Source: Microvirga makkahensis
Lineage (GTDB): Bacteria; Pseudomonadota; Alphaproteobacteria; Rhizobiales; Beijerinckiaceae
Length of the DNA stretch: 64,000 bases
NCBI RefSeq assembly: GCF_009830105.1
Contig: NZ_WURB01000001.1
Coordinates: forward strand, 248,001 to 312,000
Direction of reading: 5' to 3'
Shown here: in pieces, positions 56,607 to 64,000 of the stretch
How the letters are laid out: the number at the start of each line of letters is the position of its first letter
Numbering within the stretch: position 1 is the stretch's first letter
The notes under the pieces: generated by a model
The model's input: the letters and a program-made list of their open reading frames with translations, nothing else
Databases searched by the model: none
Told to the model about the DNA's origin: nothing
Position numbers and translations under genes: made by a program

Positions 56607-56622
56607 TTAAGCCTTTGTTAAC
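56607..56622. promoter_or_regulatory. CtrA-type box (TTAA-N7-TTAAC)
   Basis: The plus strand reads TTAAGCCTTTGTTAAC, a full match to the CtrA consensus TTAA-N7-TTAAC. It overlaps a perfect palindrome, TTTGTTAACAAA (56614-56625). It abuts the predicted lpxC -35 element, a usual position for activation by CtrA, the master cell-cycle regulator of alphaproteobacteria. It is the only full match I noticed in the window. Confidence 0.6.
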
Positions 56623-56636
56623 AAACGACTTTACGT

Positions 56637-56670
56637 AAAAAGACCCCGGCCGTGGGAGCGGCCGGGGTCT
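56637..56670 (-). terminator. Intrinsic terminator after ftsZ
   Basis: AGACCCCGGCC and GGCCGGGGTCT form a perfect 11-bp stem with an 8-nt loop, followed on the minus strand by TTTTACG. It lies 25 bp past the ftsZ stop and separates ftsZ from the lpxC promoter. Confidence 0.85.
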
Positions 56671-56694
56671 CACTTTGTAGTAATTCAAACTAGG

Positions 56695-58359
56695 CTAGTT
56701 GGCCTGGCGGCGGAGGAAGGCCGGAATCTCCAGCTGGTCATCCTCCATGCCCCGCTGTGACGGGGCGTGAGCGGGACGCGGCGCCTGGGGCGCCGGGCGG
56801 CGAGCGTACTCGGCATGGACCGGGGACATCTGCTGACGGGGAGCCTCTTGGCGCGGAGCCGGCTCCGCAGGAGCGTGCTGAGGCTCCTCGCGGCGGCCGA
56901 AGCCCATGGTGGCCAGGCGCTGGATCAGGGACGGCTTATGCTCCTGAACCGGGTCGATCTCGCCGCGGCTGGCGCGGATCTGGTTCTGAGCCGGGATCGG
57001 CAGCTCGTCGATCCGGGGCATCCGCGCCGGACGCATGGCACGCTCCGCCTGCGGCGGGATGAAGCTCTGGTCCGCGGCGGGCTCGTCATAGACGGGCTGC
57101 TGAGGAGCCGGAGCCTCGTAGGCCATGGCAGGCTTGGGCTGAGCCGGCGTCAGGATCACATCGTCGCGGACCACGGGCTGCGGAGCCGGCTCGATCGCCT
57201 GGGGAGTCGGGGCCGAGGCCGTGTGCGCCTCTGCCAGGATCTGAGCCGCCTTAGCCGGCTCGGCCTGGGCGGAGCGCAGGGTGGGAGTGGCCTGGCTCTG
57301 CGTGGCGCGAGCCCGGGCCTCGGCCCGCAGGCGTTCGGCAACCTCGGAGATCCGCTGCTCGGTCGCGGAGAGATCTCCCGAATTCTCCATGATGGCGTGA
57401 TCGATGCCGGTGGCGACGACGGAAACGCGGATAATGCCCTCCAGGCTCTCGTCGAAGGTGGCGCCGAGGATGATGTTGGCATCCTGGTCCACTTCCTCGC
57501 GGATGCGAGTGGCGGCCTCGTCGAGTTCGTAGAGGGTGAGGTCGTTGCCGCCCGTGATCGAGATCAGCAGGCCGCGGGCCCCCTTCATGGACACATCGTC
57601 CAGGAGCGGGTTGGCGATGGCAGCCTCGGCGGCCCGGATCGCGCGCTTCTCGCCGGAGGCCTCGCCCGTGCCCATCATGGCCTTGCCCATGCCGCGCATG
57701 ACCGAGCGCACGTCGGCGAAGTCGAGGTTGATGAGGCCTTCCTTCACCATCAGGTCGGTGATGCAGGCCACGCCCGAGTAGAGCACCTGGTCTGCCATCG
57801 CGAAGGCATCGGCGAAGGTGGTCTTCTCGGTGGCGACGCGGAAGAGATTCTGGTTCGGAATGACGATGAGGGTATCAACGGCCTGCTGCAGCTCGGCGAT
57901 GCCGGCTTCGGCAAGGCGCATGCGACGCACGCCCTCGAACTGGAACGGCTTGGTGACGACGCCGACCGTGAGGATGCCGAGCTCGCGGGCTGCGCGCGCC
58001 ACGACCGGAGCCGCGCCCGTGCCGGTGCCGCCGCCCATGCCGGCGGTGATGAACACCATGTGGGAACCGGCGAGCTGATCGCGGATCTCGTCGATCACCT
58101 CTTCGGCGGCTGCGCGGCCGACTTCCGGCTGCGAACCTGCGCCGAGGCCTTCCGTGACCTGGATGCCCATCTGGATCACACGCGGGGCCTTGGAGGAGGC
58201 CAGCGCCTGCGCGTCGGTGTTCGACACCACGAACTCGACGCCCTCCAGACCGGACTCGATCATGTTGTTCACGGCGTTGCCGCCGGCGCCGCCGACACCG
58301 AAGACAGTGATGTGCGGCTTGAGTTCCCGGATATCCGGAGCTTGCTGATTGATTGCCAT
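56695..58359 (-). CDS. ftsZ: Cell division protein FtsZ
   Basis: The 554-residue tubulin homologue polymerises into the Z ring. GTP-binding blocks are [20 protein letters not shown], the tubulin signature [14 protein letters not shown] and NTDAQAL; the T7 loop is in [13 protein letters not shown]. The globular domain ends near residue 320. About 220 residues of Pro/Gln/Ala-rich linker follow, and the conserved C-terminal peptide is [13 protein letters not shown]. Such long linkers are typical of alphaproteobacterial FtsZ. The ATG has GAGG 8 nt upstream. Confidence 0.97.
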   Translation of the reverse strand: MAINQQAPDIRELKPHITVFGVGGAGGNAVNNMIESGLEGVEFVVSNTDAQALASSKAPRVIQMGIQVTEGLGAGSQPEVGRAAAEEVIDEIRDQLAGSHMVFITAGMGGGTGTGAAPVVARAARELGILTVGVVTKPFQFEGVRRMRLAEAGIAELQQAVDTLIVIPNQNLFRVATEKTTFADAFAMADQVLYSGVACITDLMVKEGLINLDFADVRSVMRGMGKAMMGTGEASGEKRAIRAAEAAIANPLLDDVSMKGARGLLISITGGNDLTLYELDEAATRIREEVDQDANIILGATFDESLEGIIRVSVVATGIDHAIMENSGDLSATEQRISEVAERLRAEARARATQSQATPTLRSAQAEPAKAAQILAEAHTASAPTPQAIEPAPQPVVRDDVILTPAQPKPAMAYEAPAPQQPVYDEPAADQSFIPPQAERAMRPARMPRIDELPIPAQNQIRASRGEIDPVQEHKPSLIQRLATMGFGRREEPQHAPAEPAPRQEAPRQQMSPVHAEYARRPAPQAPRPAHAPSQRGMEDDQLEIPAFLRRQAN

Positions 58360-58461
58360 GACCTGTGCCTCTTTGGCCTTTAGACTGATAGCGTTTGGCC
58401 GACGCTTACCCTTGTTGACTTTGAACTCCCGCGATGACCCGCCGCGCCATCACGTTACGCT

Positions 58462-59784
58462 TTAAAAACTGTCGCGAATCCACCGGCTCACCCGCGAGAA
58501 GTAGCCGTCGGTTCCCGTACTCTGGAACAAGCCGCTCGAACGCGGCTCGAAATACTCGATATGCGCCACCTGGGGGTAGACCAGGAGGCCGACCACCGCC
58601 GAAAAGGCGGGGCCCTTCGCCGCCTCCGGCAGACCCTTGATGCCGAGCGGGCGCCCGACACGAACTTGGCCCTGCAGAATGCGGCGTGCCGTTTCCGGCA
58701 GCCCAACGAGCTGGCTTGCGCCGCCCGTCAGCACGACGCGCCGTCCGGCCTGGGCTGCGAAGCCCGCGTTCCTCAGGCGATCGCGCACGAGTTCGAGGAT
58801 TTCCTCGACCCGCGGCTTGATGATGCGAACGAGGTGAGACTTCGGCAGATGATTCGGAACGTCACGTTCATCCTCATCGACCTGGGGCACCGCGATCATG
58901 TCCCGGTCATCCGCGCTCGAGGTGATCGCGGAGCCGTAGAGGGTCTTGAGCCGTTCGGCGGCCGAGACGCGGGTCGTGAGACCGCGCGCGATATCCATGG
59001 TCACGTGGTGACCGCCGACGGCGATGGCATCCGTGTGCACGAGATGCCCGTTGGAGAAGATGCCCACGCTCGTGGTGCCCGCGCCCATGTCGACGACGGC
59101 GCAACCCATGTCCGCCTCGTCGTCCACGAGAGCCGACAGGCCCGACGCGTAGGGAGATGCGATCACCGCCTCGATGCCGAGGTGGCAGCGCTCGACCGCC
59201 AGCATGAGATTGCGAGCTGCCGCGGTTTCCGTGGTGACCACGTGCAGATCAACCCCGAGCTGCTCGCCGATCATGCCCGCGGGATCCACGATGTGGCTCT
59301 GCGCGTCAAGCGAGAAGCCCGTCGGCAGCGCGTGCAGGACCGCCCTGCCCCGACGCAGATCGTAAGACGAGGCTGCATCGAGCACGCGGTGAACGTCGCC
59401 GTCGTTGACGGCGCCGCGCACGGGAACATGTGCCTCGAAATGCTCGGAGGCGAGGCGGCCGCCGGTGAGGTTCACGATCACCGACTGGATTTCCACCTTC
59501 GCCATCCGTTCGGCCGCGTGAACGGCCTGACGGATCGAGGTTTCCGCCGCTTCCAAATCAACGACGACGCCGCCCTTCAAGCCTGCGGAGCGCTGATGGC
59601 CGATGCCGAGGATGCGCGCCACATGAGTGCGGCTGCGCAACGATTCGACTTCATCGGACGGCTTCAGCTCCGCCACGACGCAGACCACCTTGCTCGTTCC
59701 GATGTCGAGGACCGACAGAATGGCGCTCTTGCGTGCGGATAAAGGCTTGAGACGCGGCGTTAGCCCGTGACCCGAGAGACTCAT
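58462..59784 (-). CDS. ftsA: Cell division protein FtsA
   Basis: The 440-residue actin-like ATPase anchors FtsZ to the membrane. Blocks include SVLDIGTSKVVCVVAELKPS, the phosphate-2 region CAVVDMGAGTTSVGIFSNGH, and VVLTGGASQLVGLPETARRI. The C-terminal amphipathic membrane helix is FSRVSRWIRDSF. An N-terminal extension of about 20 residues precedes the actin core. Its start overlaps the ftsQ end by 4 bp (ATGA). Confidence 0.96.
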   Translation of the reverse strand: MSLSGHGLTPRLKPLSARKSAILSVLDIGTSKVVCVVAELKPSDEVESLRSRTHVARILGIGHQRSAGLKGGVVVDLEAAETSIRQAVHAAERMAKVEIQSVIVNLTGGRLASEHFEAHVPVRGAVNDGDVHRVLDAASSYDLRRGRAVLHALPTGFSLDAQSHIVDPAGMIGEQLGVDLHVVTTETAAARNLMLAVERCHLGIEAVIASPYASGLSALVDDEADMGCAVVDMGAGTTSVGIFSNGHLVHTDAIAVGGHHVTMDIARGLTTRVSAAERLKTLYGSAITSSADDRDMIAVPQVDEDERDVPNHLPKSHLVRIIKPRVEEILELVRDRLRNAGFAAQAGRRVVLTGGASQLVGLPETARRILQGQVRVGRPLGIKGLPEAAKGPAFSAVVGLLVYPQVAHIEYFEPRSSGLFQSTGTDGYFSRVSRWIRDSF

Positions 59785-60713
59785 GTATCGACCCCCTTGC
59801 CGCGCATTGGTTTCTTCTTGAGCGACTCGGCGCGGGCCAGAGCCGCCTCCTCCGTGAGACGCACGACGATCCGATCAGCCATGCGCAGATCGATTGCGAG
59901 CACGTCCTTTTCCAGAATCTTCTGTTCGTTCTCGAGCTTCACGAGACGGGCCAGCGCATGGGCTGCCCCCTTTTCCGGGAGGCGGACGTCCATGCCGTTG
60001 TCCATCTTGAGCGTCCAGCGGCGACCGGCGACGAGAGTGCCGGCGCGAATGCGCTCCTTGAGAGGACCGGCCGCGTCGAGGAGCGCGAAATATTCCTTGC
60101 TCCGGACATTGGCGTTCTCGCCCACCACGAAGGGGAGATTGATGTAGCGCTCGTCCTGCATCAGATCGATCACGGTGCCGTCCGAGGCGATGACGAAGAG
60201 TTCACCGTTGTTCTGCCAGATGGCGTAGGGCTGGCGCTCGGTGAGCGTGATCACGAGTTCGTTGGGATAGAGCTTGCGCACGGCGGCGCTCGCGATCATC
60301 GGAACACGCTCAAGGCGTTCGCGAAGCTCGTTCACGTCGAGGAAGGGCAGCGACAACTTGGAGTCGAGCCCGCCAGCTGCCAGAACCTCGGTCTCGCGCA
60401 TCTCGGCGATTCCGGAGATGGTAATTCTCTCAAGGCCGAGCCCGAGCACACGCGCCAGTGCATGGTGCGGCTGACCGTGCTCTCGGATGAAGGTGTCGAG
60501 ATGCCCGCCCTGCCAGAGGCCTAGGGTCACGACACTCGAGAGGAATCCCAGGGTGAGCCAGGTACCCAGATAACGGGGAATGCGCTTCTCGAGCGGAACG
60601 CCCGAGGAACGACGCCGGACACTCCGCGAGGAGCCGAAGAATTTTCCGATTCGGGGGGGCTGCCTGTCGGAGGCAGCGCGCGTCGCAACAACGGCGGCCG
60701 GATAGGCCGTCAT
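59781..60713 (-). CDS. ftsQ: Cell division protein FtsQ
   Basis: The 310-residue protein has a cytoplasmic basic N-terminus, one transmembrane helix (YLGTWLTLGFLSSVVTLGLW), then a POTRA domain (ITISGIAEMRETEVLAAGGL) and a beta domain (IASAAVRKLYPNELVITLTE). It links early and late divisome proteins in the periplasm. ATG 60713 shares a 4-bp ATGA overlap with ddl; a longer frame from 60743 would overlap ddl more and lacks support. Confidence 0.95.
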   Translation of the reverse strand: MTAYPAAVVATRAASDRQPPRIGKFFGSSRSVRRRSSGVPLEKRIPRYLGTWLTLGFLSSVVTLGLWQGGHLDTFIREHGQPHHALARVLGLGLERITISGIAEMRETEVLAAGGLDSKLSLPFLDVNELRERLERVPMIASAAVRKLYPNELVITLTERQPYAIWQNNGELFVIASDGTVIDLMQDERYINLPFVVGENANVRSKEYFALLDAAGPLKERIRAGTLVAGRRWTLKMDNGMDVRLPEKGAAHALARLVKLENEQKILEKDVLAIDLRMADRIVVRLTEEAALARAESLKKKPMRGKGVDT

Positions 60714-61633
60714 CGATTGCAGGTAGCGTCCTCCACCATCCATTGCACAAGCTCGCCAAAACTATAGCCCGCATGGGCTGCGATTTCTGGCACCAAGCTC
60801 GTCTCGGTCATGCCGGGTTGCGTGTTGACCTCCAGGACAACGAGTTCCCCGGTCCCTCCGGGCGTGTCGTCGTACCGCAAGTCGGCGCGGCTGATTCCCC
60901 TGCAGCCGAGCGCTTGATGCGCCGTTAACGCCAACTCTTGGACCTTTTGGTAAATATTCGGTTTAATTTCTGCCGGGAGCACGTGAATGGAGCCTCCCTT
61001 CACATACTTTGCGTCGTAATCGTAGAAGACGCCGGTCGCCGGACGGATATCGATGACCCCAAGCGCCCGGTCGCCCATGACCGCGCAAGTCAGCTCCCGG
61101 CCCGCAACATAAGATTCCACAAGGACTTGCTCGCCGAAGGCCCAATCGCCCCTGAGCAGTTCCTGAGGCGGATGGGAACGGTTTTCGCGGACGATGATGA
61201 CGCCCACGGAGGACCCCTCGCATACCGGCTTGATTACATAGGGAGCCGGCAGAACGTGGCTTTTGGCCGCCTCCAGCCGGTTAACGACCACTCCCTTCGG
61301 CACGGGCACGCCGGCCGCCGCCATGACAACCTTGGCCTTGTCCTTCTGCATGGCGAGTGCCGAGGCCAGAACGCCGGAATGGGTGTAGGGGATTCGAAGA
61401 ATCTCCAGGAGTCCCTGGATGGTGCCGTCCTCGCCGACGCGGCCGTGAAGGGCGTTGAACACCACGTCCGGGGCGGTGGCCTGGAGCACGGTGGCGATGT
61501 CGGGCTGCACGTCGATGGGAGTGACCTTGTACCCCTGCTCCTCGAGAGCCTTGCAGCAGGCCCTTCCCGTCGCCAGGCTGACTTCGCGCTCCGCGGACCA
61601 GCCGCCATAGAGAACGGCAACGTGCTTGGCCAT
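60710..61633 (-). CDS. ddl: D-alanine-D-alanine ligase
   Basis: The 307-residue ATP-grasp enzyme makes the D-Ala-D-Ala end of peptidoglycan stems. It starts HVAVLYGGWSAEREVSLATG, has VFNALHGRVGEDGTIQGLLE, YVIKPVCEGSSVGVIIVREN (ATP-binding) and VVLEVNTQPGMTETSLVPEI (metal-binding Asn/Glu). ATG 61633 has GAGGAG 6 nt upstream; the open frame to 61735 overlaps murB. It is of the DdlB type, in the dcw cluster. Confidence 0.96.
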   Translation of the reverse strand: MAKHVAVLYGGWSAEREVSLATGRACCKALEEQGYKVTPIDVQPDIATVLQATAPDVVFNALHGRVGEDGTIQGLLEILRIPYTHSGVLASALAMQKDKAKVVMAAAGVPVPKGVVVNRLEAAKSHVLPAPYVIKPVCEGSSVGVIIVRENRSHPPQELLRGDWAFGEQVLVESYVAGRELTCAVMGDRALGVIDIRPATGVFYDYDAKYVKGGSIHVLPAEIKPNIYQKVQELALTAHQALGCRGISRADLRYDDTPGGTGELVVLEVNTQPGMTETSLVPEIAAHAGYSFGELVQWMVEDATCNR

Positions 61634-61698
61634 GACATGCTCCTCGAATTGCAGCCGGCCTGAGTGAAACAGCCGGGTGTTAACAAAGTGATTCGGAA

Positions 61699-62619
61699 CT
61701 ATTCCCGAAACAGACCGACGCGCTTGATCTCCCATTCGAGCTCCACGCCCGACATCTCACGAACCCGGCGGCGCACCTCCTCGCCCAGGTCCTCGATATC
61801 GGCGGCCGAGGCGGAGCCGTGGTTGATCAGGAAATTGCAGTGCATCTCGGAGACCTGCGCGTCCCCGATCCTCAAGCCCCGGCACCCGGCGGCATCAACC
61901 AGCTCCCAGGCCTTCCGGCCCGGAGGGTTCTTGAAGGTCGAACCGCCCGTGCGAGTATTGACTGGCTGAGTGGAGGAGCGTGCCTCCGTGATGGCGTTCA
62001 TCTCGGCCAGGATTTCGTCCGGATTGCCGGCGCGGCCTTCGAACAGCGCCTCAGTAAAGATCACGTCGTCCGGCACGCCCGAATGGCGATAGGTGAAGCC
62101 CATCTGTGCGTTGGCGAAGGACACCAGCTCGCCGGTGCGGGTCACGCCCTTGGCCTCGACGAGCACGTCCTTCGTCTCGCCACCATAGGCCCCGCCGTTC
62201 ATGCGCAGCGCCCCGCCGATGGTGCCGGGAATTCCGCGCAGGAACGAGAGCCCCGCGATGCCCGCTTCCGCCGCCGCGCGTGCCACCTTCACGTCGGGAG
62301 CGCCGGCGCCGGCACGAACGCGCAGGCCCGGCTCGACGGCCACTTCGGCAAAGCCCTTGCCCAGCCGGATCACGACACCATTCCAGCCGCCGTCGCGGAT
62401 GAGCAGGTTGGAGCCCAGGCCCACCACGAGCACCGGAACCTGCGCATCGAGACGCTGCATGAAATAGGCGAGGTCGGCTGTATCGGCAGGGGTGAACAGC
62501 ACCTGCGCGGGGCCGCCCGTGCGGAACCAGGAGAGTGGAGCCGTCGGTGCATTGGCCTCCAGCCTGCCGCGCAGTTCCGGCATCGCGGCCCTCAGGTCGG
62601 GAGTGATATCCGCAAACAT
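61699..62619 (-). CDS. murB: UDP-N-acetylenolpyruvoylglucosamine reductase
   Basis: The 306-residue FAD enzyme reduces the enolpyruvyl group to make UDP-MurNAc. FAD blocks are [20 protein letters not shown] and [20 protein letters not shown], then [20 protein letters not shown]. The last portion contains [20 protein letters not shown] and [20 protein letters not shown]. The ATG shares one base with the murC stop (TGATG). Confidence 0.96.
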   Translation of the reverse strand: MFADITPDLRAAMPELRGRLEANAPTAPLSWFRTGGPAQVLFTPADTADLAYFMQRLDAQVPVLVVGLGSNLLIRDGGWNGVVIRLGKGFAEVAVEPGLRVRAGAGAPDVKVARAAAEAGIAGLSFLRGIPGTIGGALRMNGGAYGGETKDVLVEAKGVTRTGELVSFANAQMGFTYRHSGVPDDVIFTEALFEGRAGNPDEILAEMNAITEARSSTQPVNTRTGGSTFKNPPGRKAWELVDAAGCRGLRIGDAQVSEMHCNFLINHGSASAADIEDLGEEVRRRVREMSGVELEWEIKRVGLFRE

Positions 62620-64000
62620 CAAGCCGCCTTCTCGCCCAGCGCCTCGAGCTCGCCCGGCAGCGCATAAGCCCATTGGGTGATGTTGCCTGCGCCGAGGCAG
62701 ATCACGTAATCGCCCGGCTTCGCGACGCCCTTGATGAGGCCTGCGAGCTCCTCGGACTTTTCGAGCGCCATCACGTTACGGTGGCCGCGCGCCTTCAGGC
62801 CCGAGACGAGCCCATCGCGGTCGGCACCGGGTATCGGCTGCTCACCGGCCGCATAGACCGGAGCGACGATGACGGAATCCGCATCGTTGAAGCAGGTGCA
62901 GAACTGGTCGAAAAGCGACGACAGGCGCGAATAGCGGTGCGGCTGCACGACGGCGATCACCTGACCATCCGTCGAGGCGCGCGCGGCCTTCAGCACGGCC
63001 GCGATCTCGATGGGATGGTGCCCGTAATCGTCGAAGACCGTGACGCCGTTCCACTCGCCCGTGCGGGTGAACCTGCGCTTCACGCCGCCGAAGCCTGCGA
63101 GTGCCTTGCGGATCGCATCAGGGGACACGTCGAGCTCATGCGCGACGGCGATCGCCGCTGTCGCGTTGAGCGCATTGTGCGCGCCGGGCATGGGCAGAAC
63201 GAGATCCTCGAGTTCGAGCCGGAATCCGGGGCGGCGGTCGCGGATCATCACGCGGAAGCGGTTCTGGCCGCCGCGAGAATCCACGTCCATCAGGCGCACG
63301 TCGGCCTGCGGGTTCTCGCCGTAGGTGATGATGCGCCGGTCCTCTATGCGGCCCACGAGATCCTGCACGGTCGGGTGATCGATGCACATCACCGCGAAAC
63401 CGTAGAACGGTATCGAATCGATGAAGGAGCGGAAAGCTTCCTTGATCGCATCGTAGGTGCCGAAGTGATCCAGATGCTCGGCATCGATGTTGGTGACGAT
63501 CGCGACATCGGCGGGAAGCTTGAGGAAGGTGCCGTCGGATTCGTCCGCTTCCACCACCATCCACTGGCCGTCGCCCATGCGGGCATTGGTGCCGTAGGCG
63601 TTGATGATCCCGCCGTTGATGACGGTCGGATCCAGGCCGCCGGCATCGAGGAGCGTTGCGACGAGGGACGTCGTCGTCGTCTTGCCGTGGGTGCCCGCCA
63701 CCGCGACGCAGGATTTGAAGCGCATGAGCTCGGCAAGCATCTCGGCCCGGCGTACGACGGGCAGGCGCTTCTCGCGGGCGACGACCAATTCCGGATTGTC
63801 GCGCTTGATCGCGGTGGAGACCACGACGATCTCGGCATCCTCCACGTTCTCGGCCTTGTGGCCGATGAAGGTCTTGATGCCCTTATCTGCAAGACGCCTG
63901 ACATTGTAGTTGTCGGCCGCATCCGAGCCCTGAACCGTGTAGCCCAGATTGTGCATGACCTCGGCGATGCCCGACATGCCGATGCCGCCGATACCGATGA
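62619..64000 (-). CDS. murC: UDP-N-acetylmuramate-L-alanine ligase (5' truncated by window end)
   Basis: About 460 residues are visible, lacking only the first few. [20 protein letters not shown] at the edge is the MurC nucleotide-sugar loop. [20 protein letters not shown] is the ATP loop, and DFYG-type metal and His residues appear in [20 protein letters not shown] and [35 protein letters not shown] is the C-terminal domain signature. It adds L-Ala to UDP-MurNAc. Its stop overlaps murB, and its start lies beyond 64000. Confidence 0.96.
   Translation of the reverse strand, partial: IGIGGIGMSGIAEVMHNLGYTVQGSDAADNYNVRRLADKGIKTFIGHKAENVEDAEIVVVSTAIKRDNPELVVAREKRLPVVRRAEMLAELMRFKSCVAVAGTHGKTTTTSLVATLLDAGGLDPTVINGGIINAYGTNARMGDGQWMVVEADESDGTFLKLPADVAIVTNIDAEHLDHFGTYDAIKEAFRSFIDSIPFYGFAVMCIDHPTVQDLVGRIEDRRIITYGENPQADVRLMDVDSRGGQNRFRVMIRDRRPGFRLELEDLVLPMPGAHNALNATAAIAVAHELDVSPDAIRKALAGFGGVKRRFTRTGEWNGVTVFDDYGHHPIEIAAVLKAARASTDGQVIAVVQPHRYSRLSSLFDQFCTCFNDADSVIVAPVYAAGEQPIPGADRDGLVSGLKARGHRNVMALEKSEELAGLIKGVAKPGDYVICLGAGNITQWAYALPGELEALGEKAA

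Noticed and set aside
56767-58383. 538-codon plus-strand frame opposite ftsZ
   Set aside because: Shadow of ftsZ; no ribosome site and no recognisable domain.
60905-60940. CtrA half-sites (single TTAAC) in ddl and other places
   Set aside because: Without the second TTAA at N7 spacing these occur by chance.

Overview
This window looks like ordinary chromosome from an alphaproteobacterium of the order Hyphomicrobiales (Rhizobiales). The evidence is high-GC coding with many GTG/TTG starts, a two-piece circularly permuted tmRNA (tag ANDNYAPVAVAA), an alpha-type SspB, Leu- and Ile/Val-rich leader peptides ahead of leuA and ilvB, DUF4169 and RHH_4 small proteins, and a CtrA-type TTAA-N7-TTAAC box. 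A Methylobacteriaceae/Microvirga-like source is my guess from gene order and protein style; I could not test it.

Layout. 1-2.5 kb: the 3' end of a CDC48-type AAA ATPase, a decayed YeiH-family gene, a small unknown protein, a CYTH-fold protein that has lost its metal-binding residues, and tRNA-Lys(CUU). 2.5-4 kb: phenylalanine hydroxylase divergent from an Lrp/AsnC regulator, with a palindromic operator between them. 4-15.3 kb: branched-chain amino-acid genes (leuA with leader, ilvC, ilvB-GST-ilvH with leader and attenuator), interrupted by a pdxY-phzF-NUDIX operon, a DedA protein and small proteins. 15.3-20.2 kb: an RMD1-like membrane protein, miaA, serB and acs. 20.3-24.2 kb: the envelope quality-control set hflK-hflC-DUF2065-degP. 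24.3-27.7 kb: thyA-DUF2293-GNAT-folA, then ssrA followed directly by its ClpXP adaptor gene sspB. 27.8-38.6 kb: a cytochrome P450, fumC with two small proteins, a large AsmA-like protein, an FAD-linked oxidase, a hotdog thioesterase and an acyltransferase. 38.7-50.1 kb: a UvrD/PcrA helicase, manganese catalase, cyclopropane synthase, an SDR, prmA, two very small proteins, an M24 aminopeptidase, and azlCD (branched-chain amino-acid export) behind an AraC regulator. 50.1-64 kb: ligA, recN, bamD, lpxC, ftsZ, ftsA, ftsQ, ddl, murB and murC (running off the end), the tail of the division and cell-wall cluster.

How the parts work together. Three loci make branched-chain amino acids and two of them carry translation-sensing leaders; azlCD probably exports the surplus. 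SspB hands tmRNA-tagged proteins to ClpXP, and its gene sits next to the RNA that encodes the tag. The fts/mur/lpxC/bamD block joins septation, peptidoglycan precursors and outer-membrane assembly, and a CtrA box abuts the predicted lpxC promoter.

I saw no CRISPR array, insertion sequence, prophage, defence island or biosynthetic cluster. The least expected features are the degenerate CYTH protein, a family of palindromic intergenic elements found mainly in convergent gene gaps, the 1-nt-deleted YeiH remnant, and several very small genes. Start codons moved from the longest open frame were chosen on ribosome-binding sites and family N-termini.
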